Shown: piece after piece, positions 9,751-19,108 of the stretch
Layout of the letters: each line of letters begins with the position of its first letter
Numbering within the stretch: the stretch's first letter is position 1
Source of the DNA: Deltaproteobacteria bacterium
GTDB lineage: Bacteria > Desulfobacterota > Desulfarculia > Adiutricales > Adiutricaceae
Assembly: GCA_031276865.1 (NCBI GenBank)
Contig: JAISMF010000071.1
Location: forward strand, 1-64,000
Direction of reading: 5' to 3'
DNA: 64,000 nt
Made by a program: the position numbers and the translations under genes
The notes under the pieces: model-generated
What the model was told of the DNA's origin: nothing
What the model saw: the letters and a program-made list of their open reading frames with translations, nothing else
The model's database searches: none

Positions 9751-10716
9751 TTAAGGGTTCACGATGTTTTCGGGTCGGCCCTCCAGATAACAGCGGATGT
9801 TGCGGGCGGCTATTTTCATGAGCCTTATCCTGGCCTCCCGGGGAGACCAGGCCAGATGCGGGGTTATAAGGCAGTTGTCCAGGGCCACGAGGGGGTTGTC
9901 GTCCGCCGCCGGCTCCGAGCTTAAAACGTCCAGGCCGGCGGCCAGGAGTTTTCCCGATTTCAGGGCCTCCGCCAAGTCCCCCTCGTCTATCAGGCCCCCA
10001 CGGGCGGTGTTCACGAGGATCGCCCCCTTTTTCATGAGGGCGATGGAATCCCGGTTGATCATCCCCCGTGTCTCGTCTGTCAGGGGGGCGTGGAGGCTTA
10101 AGACGTCCGCGGCCTCCAAGACCTCCCCGAGGGACGTGAACTCCGTTCCGCCTCCGGAGTCTTGGGGGATCCTCTTCCCGTTGTAGGCGAGCGTCCTCAT
10201 GCCGAAGGCCCGGGCCAAATCCGCCACCCGGCGGCCTATGGCCCCGAAGCCCACGATCCCCATGGTTTTGCCGTCCAACTCGATTAAAGGATAGTCCCAG
10301 TGGCACCAGTCGGGAAAGCTTTTCCAGCGGCCGGATTTCACCGTCGCCGCGTGGTGGCCGACGTGTCCGGTTATCTCCAAAAGCAGCCCGAAGGCGAACT
10401 GGGCCACGGACGCGGCTCCGTAGGATGGCGCGTTGGCGACCGCCACGTTCCGGCTTTTAGCGTACTCCACGTCCACCAAGTCGAGGCCCGTGGCGAGGAT
10501 GCCGATGTATTTCAGCTCGGGGAGCCGGGAAAGCGTCTCCCTTCCCAGGGGGGTCTTGTTGGTGAGGATCACGTCGTAGCCCAGGCTTCTTTCCAGAATC
10601 TCGGATTCTTCCGTGCGGGGGTGGAGAGTGAAGGCCTCCCCCAGACTCGCCACCTCGTCCCAGGAGATGTCGCCGGGATTTAAGGCGTGACCGTCCAGAA
10701 CCACGATGCGGGTCAT
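9751..10716 (-). CDS. D-2-hydroxyacid dehydrogenase, probable hydroxypyruvate/glyoxylate reductase
   Basis: A 321-residue NAD(P)-dependent dehydrogenase. The start is placed at ATG 10716 (MTRIVVLD), preceded by GAGGT. An in-frame ATG at 10902 would add 62 proline-rich residues with no family support. It has the Rossmann motif GFGAIG (157-161 plus flanks) and the catalytic triad R239 (NTARGG), E268 (LSSEP) and H287 (TPHLAW). Substrate is inferred from the adjacent glycerate kinase: reduction of hydroxypyruvate to glycerate. Other 2-ketoacids remain possible. Confidence 0.88.
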   Translation of the reverse strand: MTRIVVLDGHALNPGDISWDEVASLGEAFTLHPRTEESEILERSLGYDVILTNKTPLGRETLSRLPELKYIGILATGLDLVDVEYAKSRNVAVANAPSYGAASVAQFAFGLLLEITGHVGHHAATVKSGRWKSFPDWCHWDYPLIELDGKTMGIVGFGAIGRRVADLARAFGMRTLAYNGKRIPQDSGGGTEFTSLGEVLEAADVLSLHAPLTDETRGMINRDSIALMKKGAILVNTARGGLIDEGDLAEALKSGKLLAAGLDVLSSEPAADDNPLVALDNCLITPHLAWSPREARIRLMKIAARNIRCYLEGRPENIVNP

Positions 10717-11132
10717 CGGGACCTCGGTGAAACGGCGGCGGGGGACCCCGCGCCGGAACTCTCCCGGTGGGGGAGGCGGGTGAAAAAACTGGAAAAAGGC
10801 CGGATGGGGATTTCGCGCGAAAAGCGTTTCCCTCCAAGACACTTCCGGAGCGCCGGGGGGCGCGGAAAAGAATCCCGCTCCGACGGATTCCGGCCCGGGC
10901 ATGCTTGAAGTTTAGCTTAAGCTTGGCGAATTATCAAGCCGGACAAAGCTCCGAAAAAAAAGGGAGGGGATCCGAAAGCCGCGGAGGGGATGCTGAAAGA
11001 CGTGTTTTTCTCTTTTGAAGGGCGTGTTTTTTCGCTGGGGCAAGTTTCCCCCCCGCCTTCGCCGGGCGTTTTTCCTCGGCGGCGAAAGGCGCGTCTTTTC
11101 CTCAAAAAGCCTTCTCCGCGCTTCCGTTCCGG
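10717..11132. other. Intergenic region, no gene seen
   Basis: About 400 bp between the dehydrogenase start and the secF terminator, moderately GC-rich. The short frames on both strands are arginine- and phenylalanine-rich composition artefacts. No clear promoter was found for the minus-strand dehydrogenase. Confidence 0.5.
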
Positions 11133-11166
11133 AAAAAAAAACCGCCGGACGCGTCGCGTCCGGCGG
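11133..11166 (-). terminator. Rho-independent terminator of the yajC-secD-secF operon
   Basis: Arms CCGCCGGACGCG (11142-11153) and CGCGTCCGGCGG (11155-11166) form a near-perfect hairpin. On the minus strand it is followed by nine T (A-run at 11133-11141 on the given strand). It lies about 130 nt past the secF stop. Confidence 0.85.
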
Positions 11167-11299
11167 AGATTCAGGGCGTTATTTTTTGAGGCGGGGGAGG
11201 GGGGGCTTTTTCCGAGCTTTCTTAAAGCTTCCGGCTTGAAAGACGGGGCTATTTCCCTTGATTTTCGGAGGCGCCTTTTAAGCGTCCCTGAGCGTTTTT

Positions 11300-12439
11300 T
11301 CAGGCGGGGGATTTTTCCGGCGGAACGGAGTTTCCCTTTCTTTTTTCCAAGCCGTTCCCTTTCTTCGAACCGGATGGCTTATCCTCGATTAAATGCGGAG
11401 AGGGTTTCTTCTCCCAGAGAAGGAGGATGGGCGCGGCGATGAAGATGGAGGAGTAGGTACCCACGCCGATGCCCACGGTTATGGCCAGGGCGAAATCCCT
11501 GTTCACCGGTCCGCCCAGAAAGTAGAGGCTTAAAAGGGCGATCACCGTGGTTCCGGAGGTGAGGATGGTCCGGGACAGGGTTTCGTTGATGCTTTGGTTT
11601 ATCAAAATCGGATAGTCCAGCTTCCTGTTGCGCCTCAGATTTTCCCGAATGCGGTCGAAGACTATGATGGAGTCGTTTAGGGAGTAGCCGATGATGGTCA
11701 GAACCGCCGCCACGAAGGAGAGGGTGATCTCCTTATTTAAAATGGAAAAGAGCCCGGCGGTTATGATCACGTCGTGGAGGAGGGCGATGATGCCTCCCAG
11801 CGCGAAGGAGAAGCGCATGTAATAGCAGGTGACGATGGTCACCAAAAGCGCCGTGATGATGAGGTACCCCACTCCCAGTCCGAAGAGGCCGGCCAAGTTC
11901 ACGATTCCCAAAAGGATGGCCGCGAAGAGGATGGACATCCCCCACTTCTGCTGGAAACGCCCGCTTATGTAGATGATGATCATCAAAATGGCGTAGTAGA
12001 TCGCGTAGAGGGCCTTCTGCCGCAAATCCGCCCCCACCTTGGGCCCCACCATCTCCTGGCGCCGCACCTCGAAGCCGTCCGCCCCGAAGTTTTCGACCAG
12101 GGCCGCCTTGAGGAGGTCGATCAGGGTCCCGTCTCCGGATCCCTCCACATTCTGGAGCTGGATGAGGTACTCGTTTCCGCCGCCCGCGGAGAAGTTCTGG
12201 ATGGAGGATACGGAAAGCGAGGCGAGGGCGTTTCTGAGGGCGTCCGGATTCACCTCCGGGTCGGAAAAGCGCGCCTGCACCAAAAGCCCCCCCCGAAAGT
12301 CCACGCCCAGGTTCAGACCCTTGTGCCAGACGATGGAGAGGATGGACGCGAGGATGAGGAGCCCGGACGCCAGGAAGGCGTAGCGGCGGTTCCCGATGAA
12401 GTTGAAGTTGGAGCCGGGTTTTATTATTTCCACAGACAT
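11300..12439 (-). CDS. secF: Protein translocase subunit SecF
   Basis: A 379-residue inner-membrane protein with the SecF plan: a first membrane segment (about 21-39), a periplasmic domain containing GLNLGVDFRGG, then five clustered membrane helices. Conserved segments include VGPKVGADLRQKAL, IGYSLNDSIIVFDRIREN and INQSINETLSRT. SecF works with SecD to pull translocating proteins through SecYEG using the proton-motive force. The last 35 residues are a charged lysine-rich tail. It follows secD by 134 nt and is the last gene before a strong terminator. Confidence 0.95.
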   Translation of the reverse strand: MSVEIIKPGSNFNFIGNRRYAFLASGLLILASILSIVWHKGLNLGVDFRGGLLVQARFSDPEVNPDALRNALASLSVSSIQNFSAGGGNEYLIQLQNVEGSGDGTLIDLLKAALVENFGADGFEVRRQEMVGPKVGADLRQKALYAIYYAILMIIIYISGRFQQKWGMSILFAAILLGIVNLAGLFGLGVGYLIITALLVTIVTCYYMRFSFALGGIIALLHDVIITAGLFSILNKEITLSFVAAVLTIIGYSLNDSIIVFDRIRENLRRNRKLDYPILINQSINETLSRTILTSGTTVIALLSLYFLGGPVNRDFALAITVGIGVGTYSSIFIAAPILLLWEKKPSPHLIEDKPSGSKKGNGLEKRKGNSVPPEKSPA

Positions 12440-12573
12440 TTGAAAACCGTTTTAACCTAAATTCGGGGGGAAACGATTCGGGGGCGAGGGATGAAAGGCG
12501 GCGAAGAATAAACTAGGTTTCGAAGGGCGCGGTTTAGGGAAAGGCGGAGCGGAAAACCGGAAAGCGAAGCGCG

Positions 12574-14169
12574 TTAGATGCTGATCCGCTCCACCCGGCG
12601 GTACTTTAGCGCCAGATCGAAAATAAGCCTCGATCCGAAAATGGCGGTGAACATGGAGGATACGATTCCGATTATCAAGGTCACCGCGAAGCCCCTCACC
12701 GGTCCGGATCCGAACTGGTAGAGGACCATGGCGGCCAGGATGGTTGTGAGGTTGGCGTCGAAGATGGTCCAGAAGGCGCGGTCGAAGCCGCCGTTCACCG
12801 CGGCGACGGGTCCCCGGCCCTGGCGTAACTCTTCCCTTATCCTCTCGAAGATGAGGACGTTCGCGTCCACGGCCATGGCGAAGGTGAGCACCAGCCCGAA
12901 GATCCCGGGAAGGGTGAGGGTGGCCCCCAGGCCCGCCAGGATCCCCAAGATGATGGGGAAGTTCATTAAAAGGGCCAGATCCGCCACCACTCCGGACCAG
13001 CGGTAGTAGAAGACGATGAAGACGAGGATGAAGGAAAGGCCGATAACCCCCGCCGTGAGGCCCTGGCGGATGGAGTCCTGGCCCAGGGAGGGGCCCACCG
13101 TACGCTCCTCCAAGATGGTGACCGGCGCCGGCAACGCGCCGGCCCGCAGGATCACCGCCAGCATGTTGGCCTCGTCTAGGGAAAAGTTCCCCCGCCTTTC
13201 GATGTAGCACTCGCCGCCGGTGATGTGGTCGTTTATGGTGGGGGCGCTGTAGACCACCCCGTCCAGGACGATGGCCAGCCTCCTCTTGGTGTACTGGCCG
13301 GTTATGTCGGCGAATTCCCTGGCCCCCCGGGAGTCGAAGCGGATGGATACCCTGGGGTCGCCGAAATCCCCCCGGAAGGCCCGGGCGTCGGTGATGGTCT
13401 CGCCGGTCATGAGGGTGCGCTTCTGGAGGAGGATGGGGGTCTCCACGGTTTCCCCGGTGTAGGGATTCTGGCTCCTCTCCATGTAGACCTCGGTTCCGGG
13501 AGGGGCGCCGTTCGCCAGCGCCTCCTCGGCCGTGACCGCTCCCTCGTCCACCAGCTTGAACTCCAAAACCGCCGTCTTTCCTATGAGCTCCGCCGCCCTT
13601 TTAGGGTCGTCGAAGCCCGGGAGCTGTATCACTATGCGGTCCCGGCCCTGGGGGCGGATGTCGGGCTCGGACACCCCGAAGGAGTCCACGCGGTTTCTGA
13701 TGGTCTCCAGGGCCTGCCTGGCGGTGAGTGTCCTGACCGAGTCCGCCTCCTCGTCCGTGAGGGTGAGGGTTAAAGAACCCTCCTGGCGGTCCTTGACCCT
13801 TAAGGTGTAGAACCTGTCCTCCAGAAGCTTGTCCAGGGGTTTCGCCGAGAGGGGATCGTGGATCCCCACCTGGATGTCCAGGGAGTCCTCGTTATCGACG
13901 GAGACGCCCGGAATCTTCTCGTCCGATATCCGGCGCCGCAGATCGTCCGCCAAGCGCCTCGCGTTGTTTTTCAGGGCCGCGTTCAGATCCACCTCCATCA
14001 CCAGGTAGATGCCCCCTTTGAGATCGAGGCCCTGGTTTATGACCTTGTCCGGAAGGAAGCGGGGGGTTTTCCCCTCGGAGTCCAGGAGAAGGGTGGGAAG
14101 GACGTAGATTGTGCCCAGGATGAGGACCGCGGCGAGGATGATTCCCCGCCACAGGAGATTCTGTTTCAT
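12574..14169 (-). CDS. secD: Protein translocase subunit SecD
   Basis: A 531-residue membrane protein. After an N-terminal helix (8-28) comes the P1 periplasmic region (GLDLKGGIYLVMEV; IRNRVDSFGVSEPDI; GRDRIVIQLPG), then a membrane domain with AVDANVLIFERIREEL and a GFDRAFWTIFDANLTT segment. It partners SecF in the accessory translocase complex. The order yajC, secD, secF on one strand is the usual one. The start at ATG 14169 gives a normal SecD length. Confidence 0.95.
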   Translation of the reverse strand: MKQNLLWRGIILAAVLILGTIYVLPTLLLDSEGKTPRFLPDKVINQGLDLKGGIYLVMEVDLNAALKNNARRLADDLRRRISDEKIPGVSVDNEDSLDIQVGIHDPLSAKPLDKLLEDRFYTLRVKDRQEGSLTLTLTDEEADSVRTLTARQALETIRNRVDSFGVSEPDIRPQGRDRIVIQLPGFDDPKRAAELIGKTAVLEFKLVDEGAVTAEEALANGAPPGTEVYMERSQNPYTGETVETPILLQKRTLMTGETITDARAFRGDFGDPRVSIRFDSRGAREFADITGQYTKRRLAIVLDGVVYSAPTINDHITGGECYIERRGNFSLDEANMLAVILRAGALPAPVTILEERTVGPSLGQDSIRQGLTAGVIGLSFILVFIVFYYRWSGVVADLALLMNFPIILGILAGLGATLTLPGIFGLVLTFAMAVDANVLIFERIREELRQGRGPVAAVNGGFDRAFWTIFDANLTTILAAMVLYQFGSGPVRGFAVTLIIGIVSSMFTAIFGSRLIFDLALKYRRVERISI

Positions 14170-14309
14170 TTAAGGCGCTCCGGCCGCCCCGGCTCCGCTA
14201 TATGCGGAGCCGTTTCGGGGGCGGCGCTGAATCGGGATGTGACCGGAGGGTTTCGGAGCCGGTTAGCTCCAAGGGAGGGGCGGAAAGGGGCCGGGGGCGT
14301 TGGGTGGGA

Positions 14310-14756
14310 TCAGGAGCTTTTGTCCCCGCCGGAGGGAGGGTTCTTGCCGTTCTGGCCCTTGTCCCCTTCCGGAGCTTTATCCAAAGAGGCGGAGGGGGCC
14401 TCGCCGGAGGATTTGACCACTCCGGCCACGGCGCTCCTCGCGACCTTCACCCGAATGTCCGGGGCTATGAGGAGGGTGATCTCCTTGTCGTCCACCGCGC
14501 TGATTTTTCCCAGGAGACCGCCGTTCATCTGGATTCGGTCGCCTCTTTTGAGGCCGTCCAGCATGCTCTGGCGCTCCCTCTGCTGCTTCTTCTGGGGACG
14601 CAGCATGAGGAAGTAGAAGATCAATATGAAGCCGACTATGAATATTACGAGCTGGGCTCCGCCGCCGCCGCCGCCCGCCGCGGCGCCCTCGCCCGCGGCC
14701 GGTTGGGCGGCCGCCGCGAAGGCCCGGGCCGCGCCGAGGAGAAAAAGACTGGACAT
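14310..14756 (-). CDS. yajC: Preprotein translocase accessory subunit YajC
   Basis: A 148-residue single-pass inner-membrane protein. The membrane segment (about 34-52, QLVIFIVGFILIFYFLML) is followed by the family motif RPQKKQQRER and the cytoplasmic core GDRIQMNGGLLGKISAVD. YajC associates with SecDF. The N-terminal 33 residues are Ala/Gly-rich with a run of six glycines, and a 40-residue hydrophilic tail follows the core; both make it longer than typical YajC (about 110). It precedes secD by 140 nt. The distance to tgt upstream is widened by a tandem repeat array. Confidence 0.93.
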   Translation of the reverse strand: MSSLFLLGAARAFAAAAQPAAGEGAAAGGGGGGAQLVIFIVGFILIFYFLMLRPQKKQQRERQSMLDGLKRGDRIQMNGGLLGKISAVDDKEITLLIAPDIRVKVARSAVAGVVKSSGEAPSASLDKAPEGDKGQNGKNPPSGGDKSS

Positions 14757-15006
14757 GCGATTAACTCCGGGGCCCCCTTTTAACCGGAGGCCCTCGATAA
14801 TAAAATAAAAAAGACGGAAGCCGTCCTTATGACGCGTTCCGGAAATGTAAGGATCCCTCGGGAGAGGGAGCTTGAAAATCCGGAACTTATGAATCGATGT
14901 AAACAGATGAAACGATGACGCTTTTGAATTTACCTAAACTGATGAATCGACCGAACTTATGAATCTACGGTGCTTTTAAATTGAGCGAACATAAATGAAT
15001 CAAGCG

Positions 15007-15214
15007 AACTTATGAAACTATGAACTTATGAAACTATGAACTTATGAAACTATGAACTTATGAAACTATGAACTTATGAAACTATGAACTTATGAACTTA
15101 TGAACTTATGAAACTATGAACTTATGAAACTATGAAACTATGAAACTATGAAACTATGAAACTATGAAACTATGAAACTATGAACTTATGAAACTATGAA
15201 CTTATGAAACTATG
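15007..15214. repeat. 8-bp tandem repeat array, 26 units in two variants
   Basis: A gap-free array of 26 octamers made of AACTTATG and AAACTATG. The two forms alternate at first, then occur in homogeneous runs (three of the first kind near 15087, about eight of the second near 15127-15182), then alternate again. Degenerate relatives of the unit extend on both sides (about 14887-15006 and 15215-15320). The array has stops in all frames and is not coding. It separates tgt from yajC in an otherwise co-directional cluster. Confidence 0.95.
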
Positions 15215-15431
15215 AAATTTATGAAAAGACGGAACTCATGAAAAGAAAGAACTTTTGAATAGGCGCGAATTCACGAAAAGACAAAACTTGTGAAAAACGG
15301 AACTTAAGAAAAGAAGGTAAGCGGGAAAAGAAAGTTTTCCCTGGGCTCCAACGTTTCTCCGGAGCGTTCGCGGCCGCCGGCCCTTATAGGGGGCGGAGTG
15401 ACAGGGATGAGGCGGGTCGGACGGGCCCGGA

Positions 15432-16580
15432 CTACGGGGAGGGATCCTCCTTTCCGGCCCGATCCGCTTCGTACGTGTCGAAAAACTCCCTATAATATTC
15501 CATAAACGTCCCCTCTTTCAAGCTTTTTCGACAGCCTCTCATGAGCTGGAAGTAGAAATGGAGGTTGTGGATGGAGGCCAGTCTGGAAAACAGGGGCTCG
15601 CGGTTCCGGTGGAGATGGGCCAGATAGGCCCGGGAGAAGTTTTGGCAGGCGAGGCAGCCGCAGCCCTCCTCCGGGGGGAGGGGGTCTTTCCGGTGGCGGG
15701 AGTTTTGGATGTTTAAGCGGCCCGTCTTGGTGAAGAGCTGGCCGTTTCTGGCGTTTCGGGTGGGTATCACGCAGTCGAAGAGATCCGCCCCCAGCCTGAC
15801 CCCGTCCAGGATGTCCCCGGGCGTCCCCACCCCCATGAGGTAGCGGGGCCTGTCCTCCGGAAGGCCGGAAAAGGAGCTCTCCACCGCCTCCAGGCGCAAA
15901 CTTCGCGGCTCCCCCAGGGCCAGGCCCCCGGCGGCGTAGCCGGGGAGATCCAGGCTTTTGAGGTCCAAAGCCGAGCGCAGCCTGAGCTCGGGATGGAAGG
16001 ATCCTTGGGAGATCCCGAAAAGGAGCCCTCCCGTGGAGGGATCCCAGGCCTTTTTGGAGCGCTCCGCCCATTCGAGGGTGAGATCCATGGATCTTTTAGC
16101 CCCCTCCTCGGTTTCCGGATAGGGGGGGCACTCGTCTAGGCACATCATCACGTCCACCCCCAGGAGGCTTTGGGCCTCCACGGCCTTTTCCGGGCTGATG
16201 AAAAAGGAGGCGCCGTCGTAGGGGGACTTGAAGACGGCCCCGTCCCGGCCGATCTTCCTTAAGGACTTCAAAGAATAGATCTGGAAGCCTCCGGAGTCCG
16301 TAAGCACCGGGCCCTTCCAGCCCGTGAAGCGGTGGATGCCCCCGAGAGAGTTCACGACCTCGGCTCCGGGGCGCAGCATGAGGTGGAAGGCGTTGCAGAG
16401 GATGATCTCCGCCCCGAGGCGCTCCAGATCGTCCGGACCCACCCCCTTCACCGAGCCCCTGGTGCCCACCGGCATGAAGGCCGGGGTCTCAACCTCCCCG
16501 TGGAGGGTGCGGAGGATCCCCGTCCTGGCCTGGGAGCGGCCCTCCAGGTCCCGGGCCCTTATCTCGAAATGTCCGGTCAA
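15432..16580 (-). CDS. tgt: tRNA-guanine transglycosylase
   Basis: Exchanges guanine-34 for preQ1 in GUN-anticodon tRNAs, a step in queuosine synthesis. The core motifs are present: FMPVGTRGSVKGV, DSGGFQIYSL (nucleophile region), GGLALGEPR, and MGVGTPGDILDGVRLGADLFDCVIPTRNARNG. Zinc ligands are C-x-C-x2-C (GCGCLACQ) with a later H. A TTG at 16580 preceded by AAGGAG (11 nt away) gives 382 residues, the normal length. An ATG at 16715 would add 45 proline-rich residues. The tgt, yajC, secDF order is a well-known arrangement. No queuosine-synthesis genes occur in this window. Confidence 0.93.
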   Translation of the reverse strand: MTGHFEIRARDLEGRSQARTGILRTLHGEVETPAFMPVGTRGSVKGVGPDDLERLGAEIILCNAFHLMLRPGAEVVNSLGGIHRFTGWKGPVLTDSGGFQIYSLKSLRKIGRDGAVFKSPYDGASFFISPEKAVEAQSLLGVDVMMCLDECPPYPETEEGAKRSMDLTLEWAERSKKAWDPSTGGLLFGISQGSFHPELRLRSALDLKSLDLPGYAAGGLALGEPRSLRLEAVESSFSGLPEDRPRYLMGVGTPGDILDGVRLGADLFDCVIPTRNARNGQLFTKTGRLNIQNSRHRKDPLPPEEGCGCLACQNFSRAYLAHLHRNREPLFSRLASIHNLHFYFQLMRGCRKSLKEGTFMEYYREFFDTYEADRAGKEDPSP

Positions 16581-17720
16581 AGTCCCGGGACTCTCCTTAG
16601 CTTGGTCGCCACGCCGTCCGCGGGGCGGAGGAGGCGGTTTTATAAAAAGCGGCGCCCCGGGGTCGGAAAAGGGGGGCGCCGTCGAAACGCGGGGTCCCGC
16701 CCGGGGATTCGTCATCCCGGCTTCGGGAAAAGAAGACTATACCCCATAAATGGGAAAAATGCAGCCCCGGCGCCCGCTCCGGGCGGAATCACGGTCCTCT
16801 CTTCGGAGCCGGGTCGGCCTCTCTTTTCCCTCCGTTGAAAAAAACGCCGCCGCTTTTTTATAGTATTATGGTTTCCGCTAAACTTCCCTCCGCCGGGCGC
16901 GGGCCCACCCCCGGTCCCTCTTTCCGTATCTCTTTTTGAATTTCGACGCGCGCGCGGAAAGTCTCAGGCGTTTTATGATCTGGAAATATTTTTCTTTATA
17001 AGCTAATAATTATTGTTGTTTATCATATACATTATTTAATATTTATAACAAATATTCAACATCACGTTCCTCGCGCGCGCGTCAATTGTTTTGTCTTTCT
17101 TTTCATCCTCCCTTTCTCTCTTTTTTCTGTAGCCATATTCTCGAGACAATGAAAAATCTGACGCCATATATGGTGTTTATTTTTCTAATATCGCCCCGCC
17201 TGAAACGGGGCTTCGCGGGGCTTCCGGAATGGACTCTCCAAAAAGCGCGCGTCTATCGGGGGCGCTCCCGGCCGTCCTCATAAGTCGGTCCGCGTTTTAG
17301 GTGTTTAGGCCGATGGCCGCCAACTGCGGTATAATCAACCTATCGCGTGATATTTTATGGATTATCGATCTAAAAATCCACCAATCGCGCTCCCTAAAGT
17401 ATTGACGCGACGTCTAGTAAAATGGTATGTAATTTTGGGAAAAAGTTGGATTTTAATCCGTTCCCTTTTTTCCAGTCCTCAAGCTGAAAATTCGGGCCGC
17501 GCGAATGGACGCCCTCTTATTGGGCGCGGCTTGAACGCTTCGCCGATAATCGAGAAAAAATTCAAGGGAAATGGAGTCCGTAAACCGCGTATTTCCCCCT
17601 ACAGGGGTCTCTTCGACTCTTTTCAGCGCCGGGCCGGGCTTCTTCAAGGTCGTTAACCGGCGTGAGGGGGCGTCTTACCGCGCCGAATCAAACCTTCAAG
17701 AAAAAACCTATGGCGAACTA
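16581..17720. other. Intergenic region upstream of the zeta-like pair
   Basis: About 1.1 kb with no supportable gene. It is GC-rich to about 16930, very AT-rich at 16980-17180, with an alternating CG run near 17072-17082. Frames at 17086-17283 and 17357-17656 have no protein-like composition. No terminator or RNA gene could be identified. Confidence 0.5.
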
Positions 17721-17960
17721 ATGGCTCGCAACATTGATTATGAAGTCGCTCTCGAGATATTGGGGCGGTGCGCGCGGCCTTTTGTTCAGGTTAGGTTCGA
17801 GGAGTACGAAAAGGCCAACCCCAATCAAACTTTAATTGATTATCGCTTGGCGGGGATGGGGGCTTCGCTTGATTTACGAGACGACCTAAGTCCCGACGAC
17901 GCCGAGCTGATTGAAAAAATCATCGATTGCGAAAATAAAAATTTTTTTGGCGCTTTCTAA
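17721..17960 (+). CDS. Small protein paired with the zeta-like kinase, possible antitoxin
   Basis: A 79-residue acidic protein (MARNIDYEVALEILGRCARP...) ending CENKNFFGAF. No family is recognised by eye. The start is uncertain: the frame is open upstream to 17571 and no strong Shine-Dalgarno precedes ATG 17721. Its stop overlaps the next start as TAATG (17958-17962), so the two genes are very likely co-translated. A short gene directly ahead of a zeta-like toxin is the usual place for an antitoxin. That role is inferred from position only. Confidence 0.6.
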   Translation: MARNIDYEVALEILGRCARPFVQVRFEEYEKANPNQTLIDYRLAGMGASLDLRDDLSPDDAELIEKIIDCENKNFFGAF

Positions 17961-18799
17961 TGTCCGAATACCAACACCTTTCTTCCGCGGAAATTGAACT
18001 TTTCAGCGGGGATCGTTTTTTAAGCCATCAGGCTGAGACCGCAAGGCTGAAACAACCCGCTTTAACGATAGTCGGCGCTCAGCCCGAAGCGGGTGAAAGA
18101 AACGTCGCGGATATGGCGCGTTTAGAGTTGAAAACGAAAGGAGGTCGCGTTCACATGGACGCGGACGGAATGAGGAATCTTATTCCTATAGGCGATTCCC
18201 ATCCGGCATCCGAGGAAACTCGAGCGGACGCCCTCAAACTCGCGAAAGCCATGCGAAATCCCGCGGTTGAAGCGCGCTTTAATATAATTGAAGAAGGCAC
18301 ATTTAGAATTCCGGAAATATTGGCTAAATTAGCGAAGTCGGCTCACGAACCGGATTACATCCCCGAACTCGTCGTCGTCAGCGCTCATCCTGAAGAAAGC
18401 CTCCAAGGCGTCCGCCTGAGATGTGAAAAACAGATTTTAGCGGCGGAATCGACCCCCCGTTTGGTAAATGAAGATCGCCGCGATTCGGCGATGGCCGGGT
18501 TCACGGACGATATTTCCACGAAAAATCCATACGCCGATCCGTATGAAGCGCTTCTAGAAGGTCGAAAACCAATCGCCGAAAGAATTCACAAAATTGTCGA
18601 TGGATGGAATGAAGTCGAAAAGATGGCCCAAAAAAGATCCGCGTCCGATAGCTATTTGGGAAAAATCTTAAAACGCGGGAAAAGAGTCGCTAAAATTCTT
18701 GAAACAATCGGAAAATCCGCGTTTAGACTCCCGTCCGACGCCATGATTCCAGTTCGCGTTTTTATTTTTCGCCTTGTCGCTTTAGGTGATTATTATTAG
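17960..18799 (+). CDS. Zeta-toxin-like kinase with altered P-loop
   Basis: A 279-residue protein with the zeta/PezT layout: ALTIVGAQPEAGERN (35-48) at the P-loop position, HMDADGMRNLIP (65-76) at the conserved aspartate/arginine site, and NIIEEGTFRIPE (108-119), the typical EGT-R-P segment. Zeta toxins phosphorylate UDP-N-acetylglucosamine and block wall synthesis. Here the normal GxPGAGKS/T loop reads GAQPEAGERN: a glycine is Glu, the essential lysine is Glu and the following Ser/Thr is Arg. Nucleotide binding by the usual mechanism should be lost, so this may be inactive, or may have another function. It is coupled to the small gene upstream. Confidence 0.7.
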   Translation: MSEYQHLSSAEIELFSGDRFLSHQAETARLKQPALTIVGAQPEAGERNVADMARLELKTKGGRVHMDADGMRNLIPIGDSHPASEETRADALKLAKAMRNPAVEARFNIIEEGTFRIPEILAKLAKSAHEPDYIPELVVVSAHPEESLQGVRLRCEKQILAAESTPRLVNEDRRDSAMAGFTDDISTKNPYADPYEALLEGRKPIAERIHKIVDGWNEVEKMAQKRSASDSYLGKILKRGKRVAKILETIGKSAFRLPSDAMIPVRVFIFRLVALGDYY

Positions 18800-19108
18800 A
18801 ATCGGCGTGGGTTCAAGTCTTTCAGGGTTTCGGCGTCCATGGGAACTTTCGGGCGTCTTTTCTAAAAACCGCCGCGCATGGAGCGAACCCGCGGCGGGCC
18901 GCTTGAAGACGCGGCTTGGAGGTTGGCCTGAACGACGTGTTTTTAGAAATGGCACAAGTTTTGCTTAAACGCTTTAACGCCATGACTTAAGCGTCTTAAC
19001 GCCGTGTTGGAACGATAAACGCTTACATCTTGTAAATCCCGACTATGTCGCCCCTTAAAAAGGTTGACCAGTTTTTTTCGAATCCCATTCCCCGTTCGGA
19101 GCGGAGCC
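18800..19108. other. Intergenic region before the lipoprotein gene
   Basis: About 310 bp with no gene. A Shine-Dalgarno (GGAG, 19103-19106) precedes the lipoprotein start. No promoter was clear. Confidence 0.5.

Noticed and set aside
8716-9924. 402-residue open frame on the plus strand
   Set aside because: It lies antisense to the well-supported glycerate kinase and dehydrogenase genes and its translation is Gly/His/Pro-rich without motifs.
17086-17656. Two open frames before the zeta-like pair
   Set aside because: There are no ribosome sites, the composition is not protein-like, and one overlaps the small gene's upstream region.
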